A DNA stretch of 20,163 nucleotides from Acidobacteriaceae bacterium (GCA_030049955.1 JASIJX010000265.1:1-20163), one strand, 5' to 3'. Positions 7,701-16,652 are shown, counted from the stretch's first letter. Notes: generated from the sequence alone by a model not told the origin. Program-made: numbers and translations.

Positions 7701-8815
7701 GCGCGTGTCTCCTCGTACTGGCGCGCCGGCCGCTCGATATTCACGAGCGTCCCCGGCCCATGCGGCGCAGGCTCGTTCAGCAGCTTCATCGCATGCTCAT
7801 CCGGATACAGGCTGAAGCTGCCCTTCACCATCGCCCAGAAGCCCTTCAGCGACCCAAATCCATCGATTACCGCCGTCGGCTCGTAGCCGCAGCTCACCAT
7901 GCAGTTGGCGCACTTCGGGTTGCCGCTGGCCACGCCGTATTCTTCCCACTTCGTCGTCTCCATCAGCTCTTTGAAGGTATCGGCGTACCCATCCTGCAGC
8001 AGGTAGCACGGCCGCTGCCAGCCAAAAATGTTGTAGGCCGGCGAGCCCCACGGCGTGCACTCATACTTGCGGTCGCCCATCAGGAACTCGAGGAACAACG
8101 GCGACATATTAAACTTCCAGCTCCGCTTGCGATTCGACAGAATCGCGCGGAACAGCCGCCGCACACGAGCGCGCCCCAGGAACCTGTGCTGATCCGGAGC
8201 CTTCTCGTAGCTGTAGCCGGGCGAGAGCACAATCCCCTCCACGCCCATGTCCATCACTTCGTCAAAGAAGCCGCGCACTGAATTCGGATCGGTTCCGTCG
8301 AAGAAGGTCGCGTTCGTGGTCACCCGGAACCCGCGCTTCACCGCCTCCTTGATGCCCTCCACAGCCAGGTCCCATCCGCCTTCGCGGCAAACGGAGAAGT
8401 CGTGGTGCTCGCGTTGCCCATCCAGGTGCACCGAGAACGTCAGGTACTTCGACGGCGTAAATTCTGGCAGCCTGCGCTTCAGTTCCAGCGCATTTGTGCA
8501 CAGATAGATGTACTTCTTGCGCGCAATGAGGCCGTTCACGATCTCCACGATCTGCGGATGCAGCAGCGGCTCGCCGCCGGGGATTGAAACCATCGGCACG
8601 CCGCACTCTTCCACAGCCGCAAAACACTCCTCTGGCGTGAGCTGCTTCTTGAGAATGTGCGGCGGATATTGCACCTTGCCACAGCCGGCGCACGCCAGGT
8701 TGCAGCGGAACAACGGCTCCAGCATCAGTACCAGCGGGTAACGCTTTTGGCCCTTGAATCGCTTATTGAGGACGTAGGTCGCTACCGTCCACATCTGTGA
8801 GATAGGAACAGCCAT
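7697..8815 (-). CDS. hpnH: Adenosylhopane synthase HpnH (radical SAM)
   Basis: HpnH is a radical S-adenosylmethionine enzyme that adds a 5'-deoxyadenosyl group to diploptene to make adenosylhopane, the first step of side-chain extension. The 372-residue protein has the CX3CX2C iron-sulfur motif CNLACAGC (C38, C42, C45), the SAM-contacting GGEP (80-83), and a C-terminal cysteine group KCANCMVSC (C302, C305, C309) typical of the family. The N-terminus MAVPISQMWTVATYVLNKRFKGQKRYPLVLMLEP is characteristic. The start is ATG at 8815, 7 bp after the shc stop, with GGAGG 11 bp upstream overlapping the end of shc. Its stop overlaps the next gene by ATGA. Placement directly after shc follows pathway order. 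Confidence 0.96.
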   Translation of the reverse strand: MAVPISQMWTVATYVLNKRFKGQKRYPLVLMLEPLFRCNLACAGCGKVQYPPHILKKQLTPEECFAAVEECGVPMVSIPGGEPLLHPQIVEIVNGLIARKKYIYLCTNALELKRRLPEFTPSKYLTFSVHLDGQREHHDFSVCREGGWDLAVEGIKEAVKRGFRVTTNATFFDGTDPNSVRGFFDEVMDMGVEGIVLSPGYSYEKAPDQHRFLGRARVRRLFRAILSNRKRSWKFNMSPLFLEFLMGDRKYECTPWGSPAYNIFGWQRPCYLLQDGYADTFKELMETTKWEEYGVASGNPKCANCMVSCGYEPTAVIDGFGSLKGFWAMVKGSFSLYPDEHAMKLLNEPAPHGPGTLVNIERPARQYEETRA

Positions 8816-8822
8816 CCTGTCG

Positions 8823-10919
8823 TTAACCTCCGGCGCCGTTGCCCGGCGCGGTCAATCCCCTATCGAATCTTCGATCCGATCCTCGATCCGATCCTTGACC
8901 CGATCCTTGCCCCATGGCCCGCCTGTACGCCGTCAGCGCCAGCAGCGGGAAGTACTGGCGGTACATCGTGTACGCCAGGTAGAACACTCTCGGAAATCCG
9001 GTTCCAGTGTACTGCGCCTGGTGGTTCAGCCCTGCTCCAGTGCTCTCGTCCCAGCTTCCGTCCACGCGCTGCCGCGTCAGCAGCCAGCGCACACCCTTGG
9101 CAATCGAATCCGACCGGTCATCGCCCGCGGCAAGTAGCCCCAGGAGCGCCCATGCCGTCTGCGACGGCGTGCTTGTGCCCATGCCGCGCGTCCCCGGGTC
9201 GTCGTAGCTTTCGCAGCTCTCGCCCCAGCCGCCGTCCGGGTTCTGCACCATGCGGATCCACTCAGCCGCCTGCTGAATCTGCGGCTCGTGCCGGTCCACG
9301 CCGATCGCATCCAATCCGCGCAGCACCAGGTACGTGCCGTACAGATAATTGACGCCCCAGCGGCCGAACCAGCTTCCGTCCGGCTCCTGCTCCTTGAAGA
9401 CGAAGTCGATAGCCTTCCCGACGCGCTTGTCCGCGCGCGTGTAGCCGTATGTCGCCAGCATCTCCAGGATGCGCCCCGTAATATCGGCGGTCGGCGGGTC
9501 GAGCATCGCGTTGTGGTCGGCGAACGGGATGTACTGGAAGATCATCTTCGAGTTGTCTTTATCGAAGCTGCCCCAGCCGCCATTCTTGCACTGCATTGCC
9601 AGAACCCACTCGATGGCCCGCTCGCACACCTGGTGCTGGTACCGCTCGCGCGGATTATCCACCTTGCTCAGCCCCAGCAGAACCTGCCCCGTATCGTCCG
9701 TGTCGGGATAAAACTCGTTGTTGAACTCGAAGTACCAGCCGCCCGGGTCGGTCTTGTTCACCTTCACCGCCCAGTCACCCTTGTGCCGCACTTCTTTCGA
9801 GAGGATCCAATCCGCCGCCTTCACCATCTGCGGATGATTGCGCGGCACGCCGGCCTCGCCCAGCGCAAACATGGCCTGCGCCGTATCCCACACCGGCGAA
9901 ACGCAAGGCTGCATGCGGAACGTCGGGAACGGGACCTCGGCCGTGGGCGCCTGCTCAATACCCAACTTTTCAAATTCATCTCTGGCCCGGATCACCTGCG
10001 GATCGTCTTCCGAGTAGCCTAAGCACCGTAGCGCCAAAATGGCGTTCAGCATGGCCGGATAAATCGCGCCCAACCCGTCAGTCAGCTCAAACCGCTGCAG
10101 CATCCACTGCTCGGCCTTGCGCAGCGCCAGCCGGCGCAGCGGCCGGATGTGCACAGCTTCAAACCAATGAGTCATCCTGTCCAAAACCAGGAAAAAGTTC
10201 CGCCACGAGAGGATGTTTTTGCGGTCCATCCGCAGCCGCAGAATCGAATTCGCCCGGCCGCCCACGAACAGTTCTTCAATCCCGTGCTCCGGCGGAATCC
10301 TCTTGTACGGCTTCTTCGCGTAGATGATGGCCAGTGGCACCAGGATCGAACGTGACCACGAAGAGATCTCGTAAAGATTGAAGTAGAACCAGTTCGGGAA
10401 CAGCACGATCTCCGGCGGTATCGCCGGCACCGCGTCATAGTCGTACTGGCCTAGCGCGCACAGGTACATCTTGGTGAACGTGTTGCACGCAATTACTCCG
10501 CCGTGCGCCAGGATCCACTCGCGGCAGATCTCCAGCCGCGGATCGCTCGCCGGAACCCCCATCAGCTTGGCCGCAAAATAGCACTTCACAGAAAGTGAGA
10601 TGTTCCCCGGCCCGCCCGGATAGATGCTCCAGCTTCCGTCGTCCTTCTGGTAGCGCCACATCTCGGCGAGCGCCCGCTCTAGCCGGCCGCGTTCGCCGGA
10701 TTCGAGCAGGGTATGCAAAAAGATGTAGTCGGCCTCGAGCATCGAGTCCGCTTCCAACTCGCCGCACCAGTAGCCTTCAGGGTGTTGCAGGGATAAAACG
10801 AAATCGCTCGCTTTGGAAATGGAGGAGTCAACGTCGGCCAGGTCGGCGTCGATGCGGCCAAAGCGCGGCGCCGCAGATCGTGGGGCGGTCGCCTGTCGCT
10901 GCTCCTCGTGTGAACTCAT
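8823..10919 (-). CDS. shc: Squalene-hopene cyclase
   Basis: Shc is the membrane-associated class II triterpene cyclase that protonates and cyclises squalene to hopene and hopanol. The protein has 698 residues from ATG 10919; a TTG three codons upstream (10928) would add MDC but sits only 3 nt from the GGGAGG ribosome site, so ATG is preferred although its spacing is about 12 nt. The protonating DXDD motif is DTDD (residues 406-409). QW-type repeats appear in the C-terminal half, e.g. PDGSWFGRWG, PDGGWGES, VDGSWDEST, and near the N-terminus LQHPEGYWCGEL. The conserved core ends at YFPLLALTAYRRAMG. About 30 further residues rich in Gly, Ser, Asp and Arg are encoded by a degenerate 12-bp tandem repeat and are probably disordered. 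Confidence 0.97.
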   Translation of the reverse strand: MSSHEEQRQATAPRSAAPRFGRIDADLADVDSSISKASDFVLSLQHPEGYWCGELEADSMLEADYIFLHTLLESGERGRLERALAEMWRYQKDDGSWSIYPGGPGNISLSVKCYFAAKLMGVPASDPRLEICREWILAHGGVIACNTFTKMYLCALGQYDYDAVPAIPPEIVLFPNWFYFNLYEISSWSRSILVPLAIIYAKKPYKRIPPEHGIEELFVGGRANSILRLRMDRKNILSWRNFFLVLDRMTHWFEAVHIRPLRRLALRKAEQWMLQRFELTDGLGAIYPAMLNAILALRCLGYSEDDPQVIRARDEFEKLGIEQAPTAEVPFPTFRMQPCVSPVWDTAQAMFALGEAGVPRNHPQMVKAADWILSKEVRHKGDWAVKVNKTDPGGWYFEFNNEFYPDTDDTGQVLLGLSKVDNPRERYQHQVCERAIEWVLAMQCKNGGWGSFDKDNSKMIFQYIPFADHNAMLDPPTADITGRILEMLATYGYTRADKRVGKAIDFVFKEQEPDGSWFGRWGVNYLYGTYLVLRGLDAIGVDRHEPQIQQAAEWIRMVQNPDGGWGESCESYDDPGTRGMGTSTPSQTAWALLGLLAAGDDRSDSIAKGVRWLLTRQRVDGSWDESTGAGLNHQAQYTGTGFPRVFYLAYTMYRQYFPLLALTAYRRAMGQGSGQGSDRGSDRRFDRGLTAPGNGAGG
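8853..8912 (-). repeat. Degenerate 12-bp tandem repeat in the 3' end of shc
   Basis: Five consecutive 12-bp units, related to GATCRAGGATCG on the coding strand, cover 60 bp. The two rightmost units differ from the third mainly at the start, and the leftmost unit is the most diverged. The repeat is in frame (12 = 4 codons) and encodes the Gly/Ser/Asp/Arg-rich tail beginning GQGSGQGSDRGSDR. It looks like a small minisatellite that extended the protein past its conserved end. Confidence 0.8.
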
Positions 10920-10967
10920 GCAGTCCAAAAGCCTCCCGAAATGGTCACCTAAAAATTTTTAAGCCCG

Positions 10968-11042
10968 GCCACGTTCGCAGGGGGCCCGGATATGCGTTGC
11001 CCCGGACCCTCCGCTTGCGCGGCGCGGGCCCGGGGCAACCGA
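10968..11042 (-). terminator. Strong hairpin between ispH and shc (possible attenuator or terminator)
   Basis: A 14-bp stem is formed by 10996-11009 and 11026-11039. On the minus-strand RNA it reads GUUGCCCCGGGCCC against GGGUCCGGGGCAAC, with a single G-U wobble that is a mismatch on the plus strand. The loop holds a second stem, CCGC-GCAA-GCGG, closed by a GNRA-type tetraloop. The hairpin starts 3-4 nt after the ispH stop codon. A smaller GC-rich inverted repeat follows, and then AAAAATTTTT about 35 nt further on. The lack of a U-tract directly after the main stem makes classic termination uncertain; RNA processing or 3'-end protection is as likely. Confidence 0.55.
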
Positions 11043-12101
11043 TTAGCGAACAGGCACGGGCTCAGGACCGGTTGCGCTTCCAATCGCCTGCACAATCTCC
11101 GGCGGCAGACCGAAACGCACGTTCTCGGGCATTACTTCCACTTCTTCGACGCTTGAAAAACCATTCTGTTGCAGATAGTTCACCACGTCTTCGACCAGCA
11201 CCTCCGGCGCCGACGCACCGGCCGTAACCGCCACCGTTTGTACGCCTTCCAGCCAGGACGGCGAAATCGCCCGGGAGTTATCAATCAGGTAACCAATGGT
11301 TCCCAGGTTGCGCGACACTTCCACCAGCCGGTTCGAATTCGAGCTGTTCGTCGAGCCCACCACCAACACCAGGTCCGCCTTGTGTGCTACGTTGCGCACC
11401 GCGACCTGGCGGTTTTCCGTGGCATAGCAGATATCCTGCGAATGCGGCCCTGCAATATTCGGAAACTTCTCTTTGAGCGCATGAATAATGTCGCGCGCCT
11501 CGTCAAGCGATAGCGTGGTCTGTGTCAGGTAGGCTACGCGGTTCGGGTCCGGCACCTCGAGCGCCTCCACCTCGGCCACATTTGAAACCACCTGCGTCAC
11601 CGTCGGCGCCTCGCCCAGCGTGCCCTCGATCTCGTCATGGTCGCGATGACCGATCAGCACCAGCGAGTACCCCTGCCTGGCGAATTTCACCGCCTCGATG
11701 TGCACCTTGGTCACCAGCGGGCAGGTCGCGTCGATCACCTTCAGATTCCGCTTCTTGCTCATGTCTCGCACCGCCGGCGAAACCCCGTGCGCGGAATAGA
11801 TCACGCGCTGGCCTTCGGGCACGTCGTCGATCTCATGAACAAAGATTGCGCCCTTCTCCGCCAGCTCATTCACAACATAGCGGTTGTGCACAATTTCCCG
11901 GCGCACATAGATGGGAGCGCCAAAGGTCTCCAGCGCGATCCGCACAATATCGATGGCGCGCACCACGCCCGCACAAAAGCCGCGGGGCTTGAGAAGAAGA
12001 ACTGACTTGTGGCCTGAGTTAGCGCCCGCTTTTGCGTCTTGATTCGCGCTTAAGTACGGTGCAGTTGCCGTGGGCACTGAGGCGGTATTGGTCACAAGCA
12101 T
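11043..12101 (-). CDS. ispH: 4-hydroxy-3-methylbut-2-enyl diphosphate reductase (IspH/LytB)
   Basis: IspH is the [4Fe-4S] enzyme that ends the MEP pathway, reducing HMBPP to IPP and DMAPP. The 352-residue protein has the three cluster cysteines in PRGFCAGV (C43), DATCPLVTK (C127) and DICYATENRQ (C215). It also has the substrate-binding EIVHNRYV (H72), SAHGVSP (H105), TQTTLS and GSTNSSNSNRL. About 30 residues precede the usual start of the fold (SVLLLKPRGFCAGV). I used ATG 12101; a GTG at 12116 is less likely. It lies 50 bp after the DinB-like gene and 123 bp before shc. Supplying isoprenoid precursor directly upstream of the cyclase fits the hopanoid operon. Confidence 0.96.
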   Translation of the reverse strand: MLVTNTASVPTATAPYLSANQDAKAGANSGHKSVLLLKPRGFCAGVVRAIDIVRIALETFGAPIYVRREIVHNRYVVNELAEKGAIFVHEIDDVPEGQRVIYSAHGVSPAVRDMSKKRNLKVIDATCPLVTKVHIEAVKFARQGYSLVLIGHRDHDEIEGTLGEAPTVTQVVSNVAEVEALEVPDPNRVAYLTQTTLSLDEARDIIHALKEKFPNIAGPHSQDICYATENRQVAVRNVAHKADLVLVVGSTNSSNSNRLVEVSRNLGTIGYLIDNSRAISPSWLEGVQTVAVTAGASAPEVLVEDVVNYLQQNGFSSVEEVEVMPENVRFGLPPEIVQAIGSATGPEPVPVR

Positions 12102-12151
12102 AAGTATACCAACCACCGAGCGCCACGCCTAGACCTGAAATCGCCCGGAAA

Positions 12152-12715
12152 TCACTCAGTTTTCGGCCCTTTCTCCTCACCCTTGCCCGGCTGCCGCATC
12201 CCTTTCAGCAGCTTGGCCGTGGTCACCACCTGCCCTGTATGCCGCTGGGTATGGTCGGCCACGTGGATAAGCGCCCCGCCCACGCTCGTCGGCAGTTGCT
12301 TGCGCCCCACACTCCGCGGCGCATTCAGGTCAGCGCCGGCGAGCGCCCTGATCCGCCTGGCCGCCTGCTCAAATGACGCCTCGACTTCGCCGAGCAGCGT
12401 CTCCAGCGGTTCACGTTCAGCAGTCTTCTCCGCCTTCAACGCCGCAAGCTGCCCGGCTGAAAGCTCGCCGCCCTCGGCATAAGTCAAAATCCGGTCGGCG
12501 GATCGCGCCATGTGCCGCAGATGGTAAGCAACCGGCGTAAGCCCAAACGGCTCCGCGTGTACCTCGTCGTCCGTCAGCCCCGCGGTCCACTTTCTAAGAT
12601 CATCCCGCGCAAGCTCCAGCGCGTGCAGAACCGCCCGCCCAGCCGCCGGCACATCTCCATGGCTTCCGCTCAGCCACGGCTCAATGTATGGTTCCGTTGT
12701 CAGGCTATTAGACAT
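12152..12715 (-). CDS. DinB-family four-helix protein
   Basis: This 187-residue protein matches the DinB/YfiT-like fold, a four-helix bundle that usually binds a divalent metal through three histidines and includes thiol transferases and damage-inducible proteins. Candidate ligands are H65/H68 in AYHLRHMARSADRIL and the cluster HVADHTQRH (H151, H155, H159). The start was set at ATG 12715; the frame continues to a TTG at 12763 but that extension looks unrelated. No strong ribosome site is seen at either. It sits 66 bp after the CBS gene and 50 bp before ispH, in the same direction. Its substrate is unknown, and its link to hopanoids may only be positional. Confidence 0.8.
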   Translation of the reverse strand: MSNSLTTEPYIEPWLSGSHGDVPAAGRAVLHALELARDDLRKWTAGLTDDEVHAEPFGLTPVAYHLRHMARSADRILTYAEGGELSAGQLAALKAEKTAEREPLETLLGEVEASFEQAARRIRALAGADLNAPRSVGRKQLPTSVGGALIHVADHTQRHTGQVVTTAKLLKGMRQPGKGEEKGPKTE

Positions 12716-12781
12716 GGAAGATAGAAGAATACCGCCCGGCCGCTGATTCGCCAACTTGCTCAATGGTGACGCGCTGATCCG

Positions 12782-13234
12782 CTACCGTGGATACCCTCCC
12801 GTGATATATCCCTCCAGCTCCTGAATCGCACGGTCCTGTCCGGAGATCACCCATTTCACCAGGTCGCTGATCGAAATTACCCCGCGCACTTCATCGTTCT
12901 GCAGTACCGGCAAATGCCGAAAGTCGTGCTGCGCCATAATCCCCAGGCACTCATCCACCGTATGCTGCGGCGTCACATACATCACCGGGCTGGTCATGAT
13001 CTGATGTACCCGTGTTTCCTTCGAAAAGTGCCCCTTCAGAATCCCCTTGCGCGCATAATCCCGCTCCGACAGGATGCCCACCAGCCGCTCGTCGGCATCG
13101 AGCACCAATAGCGCGCCAATATCATGCTCTGCCATCTTTTCGATGGCCTCATAAACGGTTTGATCCGGCCTCACCGCCAGAACCCGGTAAGGCTTGTTTT
13201 TCAGAACCAATCCGATGGTGTCGCAAATCCTCAT
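12782..13234 (-). CDS. Two-CBS-domain protein
   Basis: A 150-residue protein made almost entirely of a tandem CBS (Bateman) pair: the first about residues 12-65 ([29 protein letters not shown]), the second about 78-135 ([32 protein letters not shown]). Such stand-alone pairs bind adenine nucleotides or SAM and act as energy or ligand sensors; the ligand here is not predictable. The start at ATG 13234 is fixed by an AGGAGG at 13240-13245, five bases away. A longer reading up to 13519 has no family support. It is the first gene of the minus-strand block leading into ispH and the hopanoid genes, and a plausible promoter lies about 75-105 bp upstream. Confidence 0.9.
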   Translation of the reverse strand: MRICDTIGLVLKNKPYRVLAVRPDQTVYEAIEKMAEHDIGALLVLDADERLVGILSERDYARKGILKGHFSKETRVHQIMTSPVMYVTPQHTVDECLGIMAQHDFRHLPVLQNDEVRGVISISDLVKWVISGQDRAIQELEGYITGGYPR

Positions 13235-13309
13235 CAGGCCCTCCTGATGCCAACCTCTTTGAATCCAACCGGCGTCGAATCGCCATGCTCCCCGCTCCGG
13301 TACCGAAAC

Positions 13310-13339
13310 ACTATAGTCCATCCTGAATGCGACTGAAAA
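13310..13339 (-). promoter_or_regulatory. Possible sigma-70 promoter for the CBS-dinB-ispH block
   Basis: On the minus strand a TATAGT (-10, at 13310-13315) is preceded by TTTTCA (-35, at 13334-13339) with an 18-bp spacer. That is five of six and four of six matches to consensus. It would give a leader of roughly 65-70 nt before the CBS gene. The prediction rests on sequence only. Confidence 0.4.
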
Positions 13340-13354
13340 GCGCCGTACACGCCC

Positions 13355-13378
13355 ATCATTCCGAACTGAAGCAAAGCG
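13355..13378 (-). repeat. Degraded copy of a dispersed intergenic repeat
   Basis: The minus strand resembles the widespread intergenic element of the type CGCTTCGCTCAGAATGACA. Its translation in one frame gives RFASVRNDG, the kind of spurious peptide this element often produces. It lies in the 283-bp divergent region between the CBS gene and the PAS kinase, just upstream of the candidate promoter. Recognition is from memory of the motif and not from a search. Confidence 0.4.
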
Positions 13379-13517
13379 CTCGACGGCTCCCAGGCGACCG
13401 CGCCATCTCCCAACCCAATGAGCCTCAGCGGCATCAAAATTCATGTGCCTTCCCGATGTGTCCGTGCGCAGTTGCACCGATTTTCCCGAGCAACAATGCT
13501 GAGGCATTTTTATCATC

Positions 13518-15119
13518 ATGAATTCCGCTATATCTCAAATTGGACCTGCCGAGGCCATGCGCCAACCCGGGGAAAATCCTGACAATTCGCTCTTGGAGAA
13601 CCGTAGTCAATTCGCGCGGATCCTGCTGGATGGAATCTCCATCGGCGCGCTGCTTCTCTCGCCTGATGGTGCTGTGCTCGACCTCAATCGCGCCGCCGCA
13701 TCGCTGCTCGGCCATTCAGCCGGCGAGCTCTCCGGCCAACCCCTCGCCGCATCCATTCCCGGTGTCAATCAGCAGATGCAAAAGAAGCTGAGCACCGCAA
13801 TTGAGCGCGCCGTCGCAGGCGAAAGCTCCCAGTGCGTCATCGAATTCAACGCCGCCGGCCCAGCCGGCTCCGCTGCCCTCGACCTTCACTTCAGCCCCCT
13901 CACTGCGCACGGCGGACAAAACTCTCCGATCCTGGCTGAGATCCATGATGTCGCCCGCAACAACTCTGAGCGCCCCCGCGTCGATGAGGCGCGCTATCGT
14001 CTGGATGCAATTGTCGAATCCAGCGACGACGCTATTGCCAGCAAGGACCTCAAGGGTATCGTTACAAGCTGGAACCGGGCCGCCGAACGTCTCTTTGGCT
14101 TCACAGCCGAGGAGATGATCGGCCAATCCATCACCAAGATCATTCCGCCCGAGCTGCTTCCAGATCAAGCACGCATTCTTGAAACAATCGCCCGCGGCGA
14201 GCGCATCGACCACTTTGAGACTGTGCGCCTCACAAAAAGCGGCGAGACCGTTAATGTTTCTCTCACCGTTTCACCCGTTCGCGATGAAACCGGAGCGATC
14301 ATCGGCGCGGCCAAGATCGCGCGCGACATCACCGAGCAGAAACGCACCGAGCGCGCGCTGCGCGCAAGCGAGCGGCTGGCCTCCGTAGGCCGCCTGGCTG
14401 CTACCGTCGCCCATGAGATCAACAACCCGCTCGAGGCCGTCACCAATCTCATCTTCCTGGCCCGCCACTCGAAATCGAATGAAGAAATCCAGAAATATCT
14501 CTCCATGGTCGAGGAAGAGCTCGAGCGCATCTCGCATCTCACCAGGCAGACCCTGGGCTTTTATCGCGAATCCAAAGGCGTGGCCCGCGTGCGCCTCGGC
14601 GAAATCGTCGAGTCGCTGCTCTCGGTCTTTGCTCCGCGCATGCGCAACAGGGGCATCAAGATTAGCTCTGAAATCGACGACAACAGCGAAGTCTTAGCGG
14701 TTCCCGGCGAAATCCGCCAAGTCATCGCCAACCTCCTCGCCAACAGCATCGACGCGCTCGATGCCGGCGGCGAGATCCATCTCCGCGTCTCGCCGGCAAT
14801 GCAGTGGAATGGAGTTCGCATCCCCGGCGTCCGCCTGACCATCGCCGACACCGGCCCAGGCATCCCCGCGGAGATCCGCCCGCGCCTCTTCGAGCCTTTC
14901 TTCACCACCAAGAAGGACGTGGGCACCGGTCTTGGCCTCTGGATCAGCAAGAGCATCGTGGAAAGTCACGCCGGCGCCATCCAGGTCCACACCTCCACAA
15001 CTCCCGGCAAAAGCGGAACCACGTTTTCCGTCTTCCTGCCCGCCGCGCCCGATGCGGCCAGCGACCCGGAGCACACGGCGACAGCTGGCTCGCCGCACGG
15101 AATCGGTCGCGTGGCCTGA
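13518..15119 (+). CDS. Soluble PAS-PAS sensor histidine kinase
   Basis: A 533-residue histidine kinase with no membrane segment. Order of parts: a PAS-like domain about 34-145; a second, more typical PAS about 158-275 ([43 protein letters not shown]... ending ARDITEQK); a HisKA region with the phospho-acceptor in [12 protein letters not shown] (H299); and an HATPase domain about 395-513 with N box [11 protein letters not shown]1 [15 protein letters not shown] and G2 GTGLGLWIS. The start is ATG at 13518; only a weak GAGG lies about 13 nt upstream. It is the only plus-strand gene, divergent from the CBS gene and convergent with glgA (48 bp between stops). No response regulator is next to it, so its partner must be elsewhere. 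Confidence 0.92.
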   Translation: MNSAISQIGPAEAMRQPGENPDNSLLENRSQFARILLDGISIGALLLSPDGAVLDLNRAAASLLGHSAGELSGQPLAASIPGVNQQMQKKLSTAIERAVAGESSQCVIEFNAAGPAGSAALDLHFSPLTAHGGQNSPILAEIHDVARNNSERPRVDEARYRLDAIVESSDDAIASKDLKGIVTSWNRAAERLFGFTAEEMIGQSITKIIPPELLPDQARILETIARGERIDHFETVRLTKSGETVNVSLTVSPVRDETGAIIGAAKIARDITEQKRTERALRASERLASVGRLAATVAHEINNPLEAVTNLIFLARHSKSNEEIQKYLSMVEEELERISHLTRQTLGFYRESKGVARVRLGEIVESLLSVFAPRMRNRGIKISSEIDDNSEVLAVPGEIRQVIANLLANSIDALDAGGEIHLRVSPAMQWNGVRIPGVRLTIADTGPGIPAEIRPRLFEPFFTTKKDVGTGLGLWISKSIVESHAGAIQVHTSTTPGKSGTTFSVFLPAAPDAASDPEHTATAGSPHGIGRVA

Positions 15120-15167
15120 AAGCCTCCGAAAGCGTCCCATCTAAGGAGCTTGAAGCAGAGCACGACT

Positions 15168-16652
15168 TCAGACACTTCCCCGCCGTAGCATCGCCGCCTC
15201 ATATACCGCCGCATACTCCCGGGCCGGCCCGGTCCATTCATGGTTGGCGGTCATCCCGTTGTGCATCAACCGCCGCCACGCTGCCTTATTCCGGAACGCC
15301 ACCAGCGCCCGATCCACTTCTGCCAGCAGGTCGCGCGGATCGAACCCGGCAAACTTGAAGCCCGTCCCTGTCCCCGTCGCGGCTCCCTTCTTCGCGTCCC
15401 ACTCCTCGATCGTGTCATCGAGACCGCCTGTTGCCCGCACGATCGGCACTGTACCGTACTTCAGCGAGTAAATCTGGTTCAGCCCGCAGGGCTCGTAGCG
15501 CGACGGCATCAGGAACATGTCCGCGCCCGCCTCCACCTTGTGCGCCAGCGCTTCATCGTAGCGGATCTCAACAGCCACCTTGTCCGGATACTTGATGGCC
15601 CACTCGCGGAAAAAGCTCTCGTAGATCGGCTCGCCCGTCCCCAGCACCACCACGGCCACGTCGCGGCTCGCGAGCTCGTCGGCGATCTTCTCCACAATGT
15701 CGAAGCCCTTCTGCATCGCCAGCCGCGAAACAATCCCGATCACCGGCGTCGTCTCTGCCACGTCCTCGAGTCCAAAGGCGTGCAGCAGGTCCTTGCGGCA
15801 TGCGCGCTTGCCTTCGAGATTCTCCGCCGTGTAATGCGCCGCCAGATTGCCATCCGTCGCCGGATCCCAGTGCTCGTAATCCACGCCGTTCAGAATCCCG
15901 TGCAGATCTGCGGTGCGCTTCCTGAGCACGCCATCAAGGTACCATCCAAACTCCGGCGTCTGAATCTCCTCGGCGTACCTGCGGCTTACTGTCGTCAACT
16001 GATCGGCGAACACCACGCCGCCCTTTAGAAAATTGAACTTGTCGTACTGCTCCACCTTGTCCATGGTGAACAAGTCCCACGGGAAAAGAAGTTGTTCGGT
16101 CGTCGCCGGCGGAAACGTTCCCTGGTAGGCCGCGTTGTGGATCGTCTGCACCGTCGCCGCATGGCGCAGCAACGCGTCGGCCGCATACGTGTTCTTCAGG
16201 TAAACCGGAATCAGTCCCGTCTGCCAGTCGTGCACATGAAAAACGTCTGGAACGCCGATCTGCTTCGCCGCCTCCAGCACCGCCCGGCAAAACAGACCAA
16301 ACCGCTCTGCGTTATCCGTGTAATCGCCGCCCGGCGGCCCGTAAAGCTCCGGCCGGTCGAACATCTCCGCGCACTCCACAAAATAGAACTGCACACCGTC
16401 GCGCACGCCGCCGTCCACAATGTCTGCAAACCGGTTGTAATAGCGGAAAGGAATGGTCAGCGAACGGATCGCATAGTTCAGCTCCGCACCGGCCTTTGCG
16501 ATCTTCGGCCTCACCCGCGTATACAGCGGCAGAAAAACCGAAACCTCGTGGCCCAGCCGCACCATCTCCCGCGGCAGCGCCCCAACCACGTCAGCCAGCC
16601 CACCCGTCTTCGCAAAGGGAACACATTCAGACGCAGCAAAAGCGATCCGCAT
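15168..16652 (-). CDS. glgA: Glycogen synthase (ADP-glucose type, GT5)
   Basis: GlgA transfers glucose from ADP-glucose to the growing alpha-1,4-glucan. The 494-residue protein starts with the GT5 signature MRIAFAASECVPFAKTGGLADVVGALP, where K15-G18 (KTGG) binds ADP-glucose. It also has FHVHDWQTGLIP (H131), HGILNGVDYEHWDP, GIVSRLAMQKG and the C-terminal catalytic element MPSRYEPCGLNQ (E377), followed by ATGGLDDTI. The length is slightly above the usual 477 or so. The start is ATG 16652 with a strong AGGAGG five bases upstream. It is transcribed alone or after the GAF-PAS kinase, with a 207-bp gap; no other glycogen gene is in the window. Confidence 0.96.
   Translation of the reverse strand: MRIAFAASECVPFAKTGGLADVVGALPREMVRLGHEVSVFLPLYTRVRPKIAKAGAELNYAIRSLTIPFRYYNRFADIVDGGVRDGVQFYFVECAEMFDRPELYGPPGGDYTDNAERFGLFCRAVLEAAKQIGVPDVFHVHDWQTGLIPVYLKNTYAADALLRHAATVQTIHNAAYQGTFPPATTEQLLFPWDLFTMDKVEQYDKFNFLKGGVVFADQLTTVSRRYAEEIQTPEFGWYLDGVLRKRTADLHGILNGVDYEHWDPATDGNLAAHYTAENLEGKRACRKDLLHAFGLEDVAETTPVIGIVSRLAMQKGFDIVEKIADELASRDVAVVVLGTGEPIYESFFREWAIKYPDKVAVEIRYDEALAHKVEAGADMFLMPSRYEPCGLNQIYSLKYGTVPIVRATGGLDDTIEEWDAKKGAATGTGTGFKFAGFDPRDLLAEVDRALVAFRNKAAWRRLMHNGMTANHEWTGPAREYAAVYEAAMLRRGSV

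Noticed and set aside
8853..8912. Possible CRISPR-like array
   Set aside because: Units are directly adjacent 12-mers without spacers and sit in the shc reading frame.
13235..13519. 95-residue N-terminal extension of the CBS protein
   Set aside because: AGGAGG with ideal spacing marks the start at 13234; the extension includes a translated dispersed repeat and the likely promoter.
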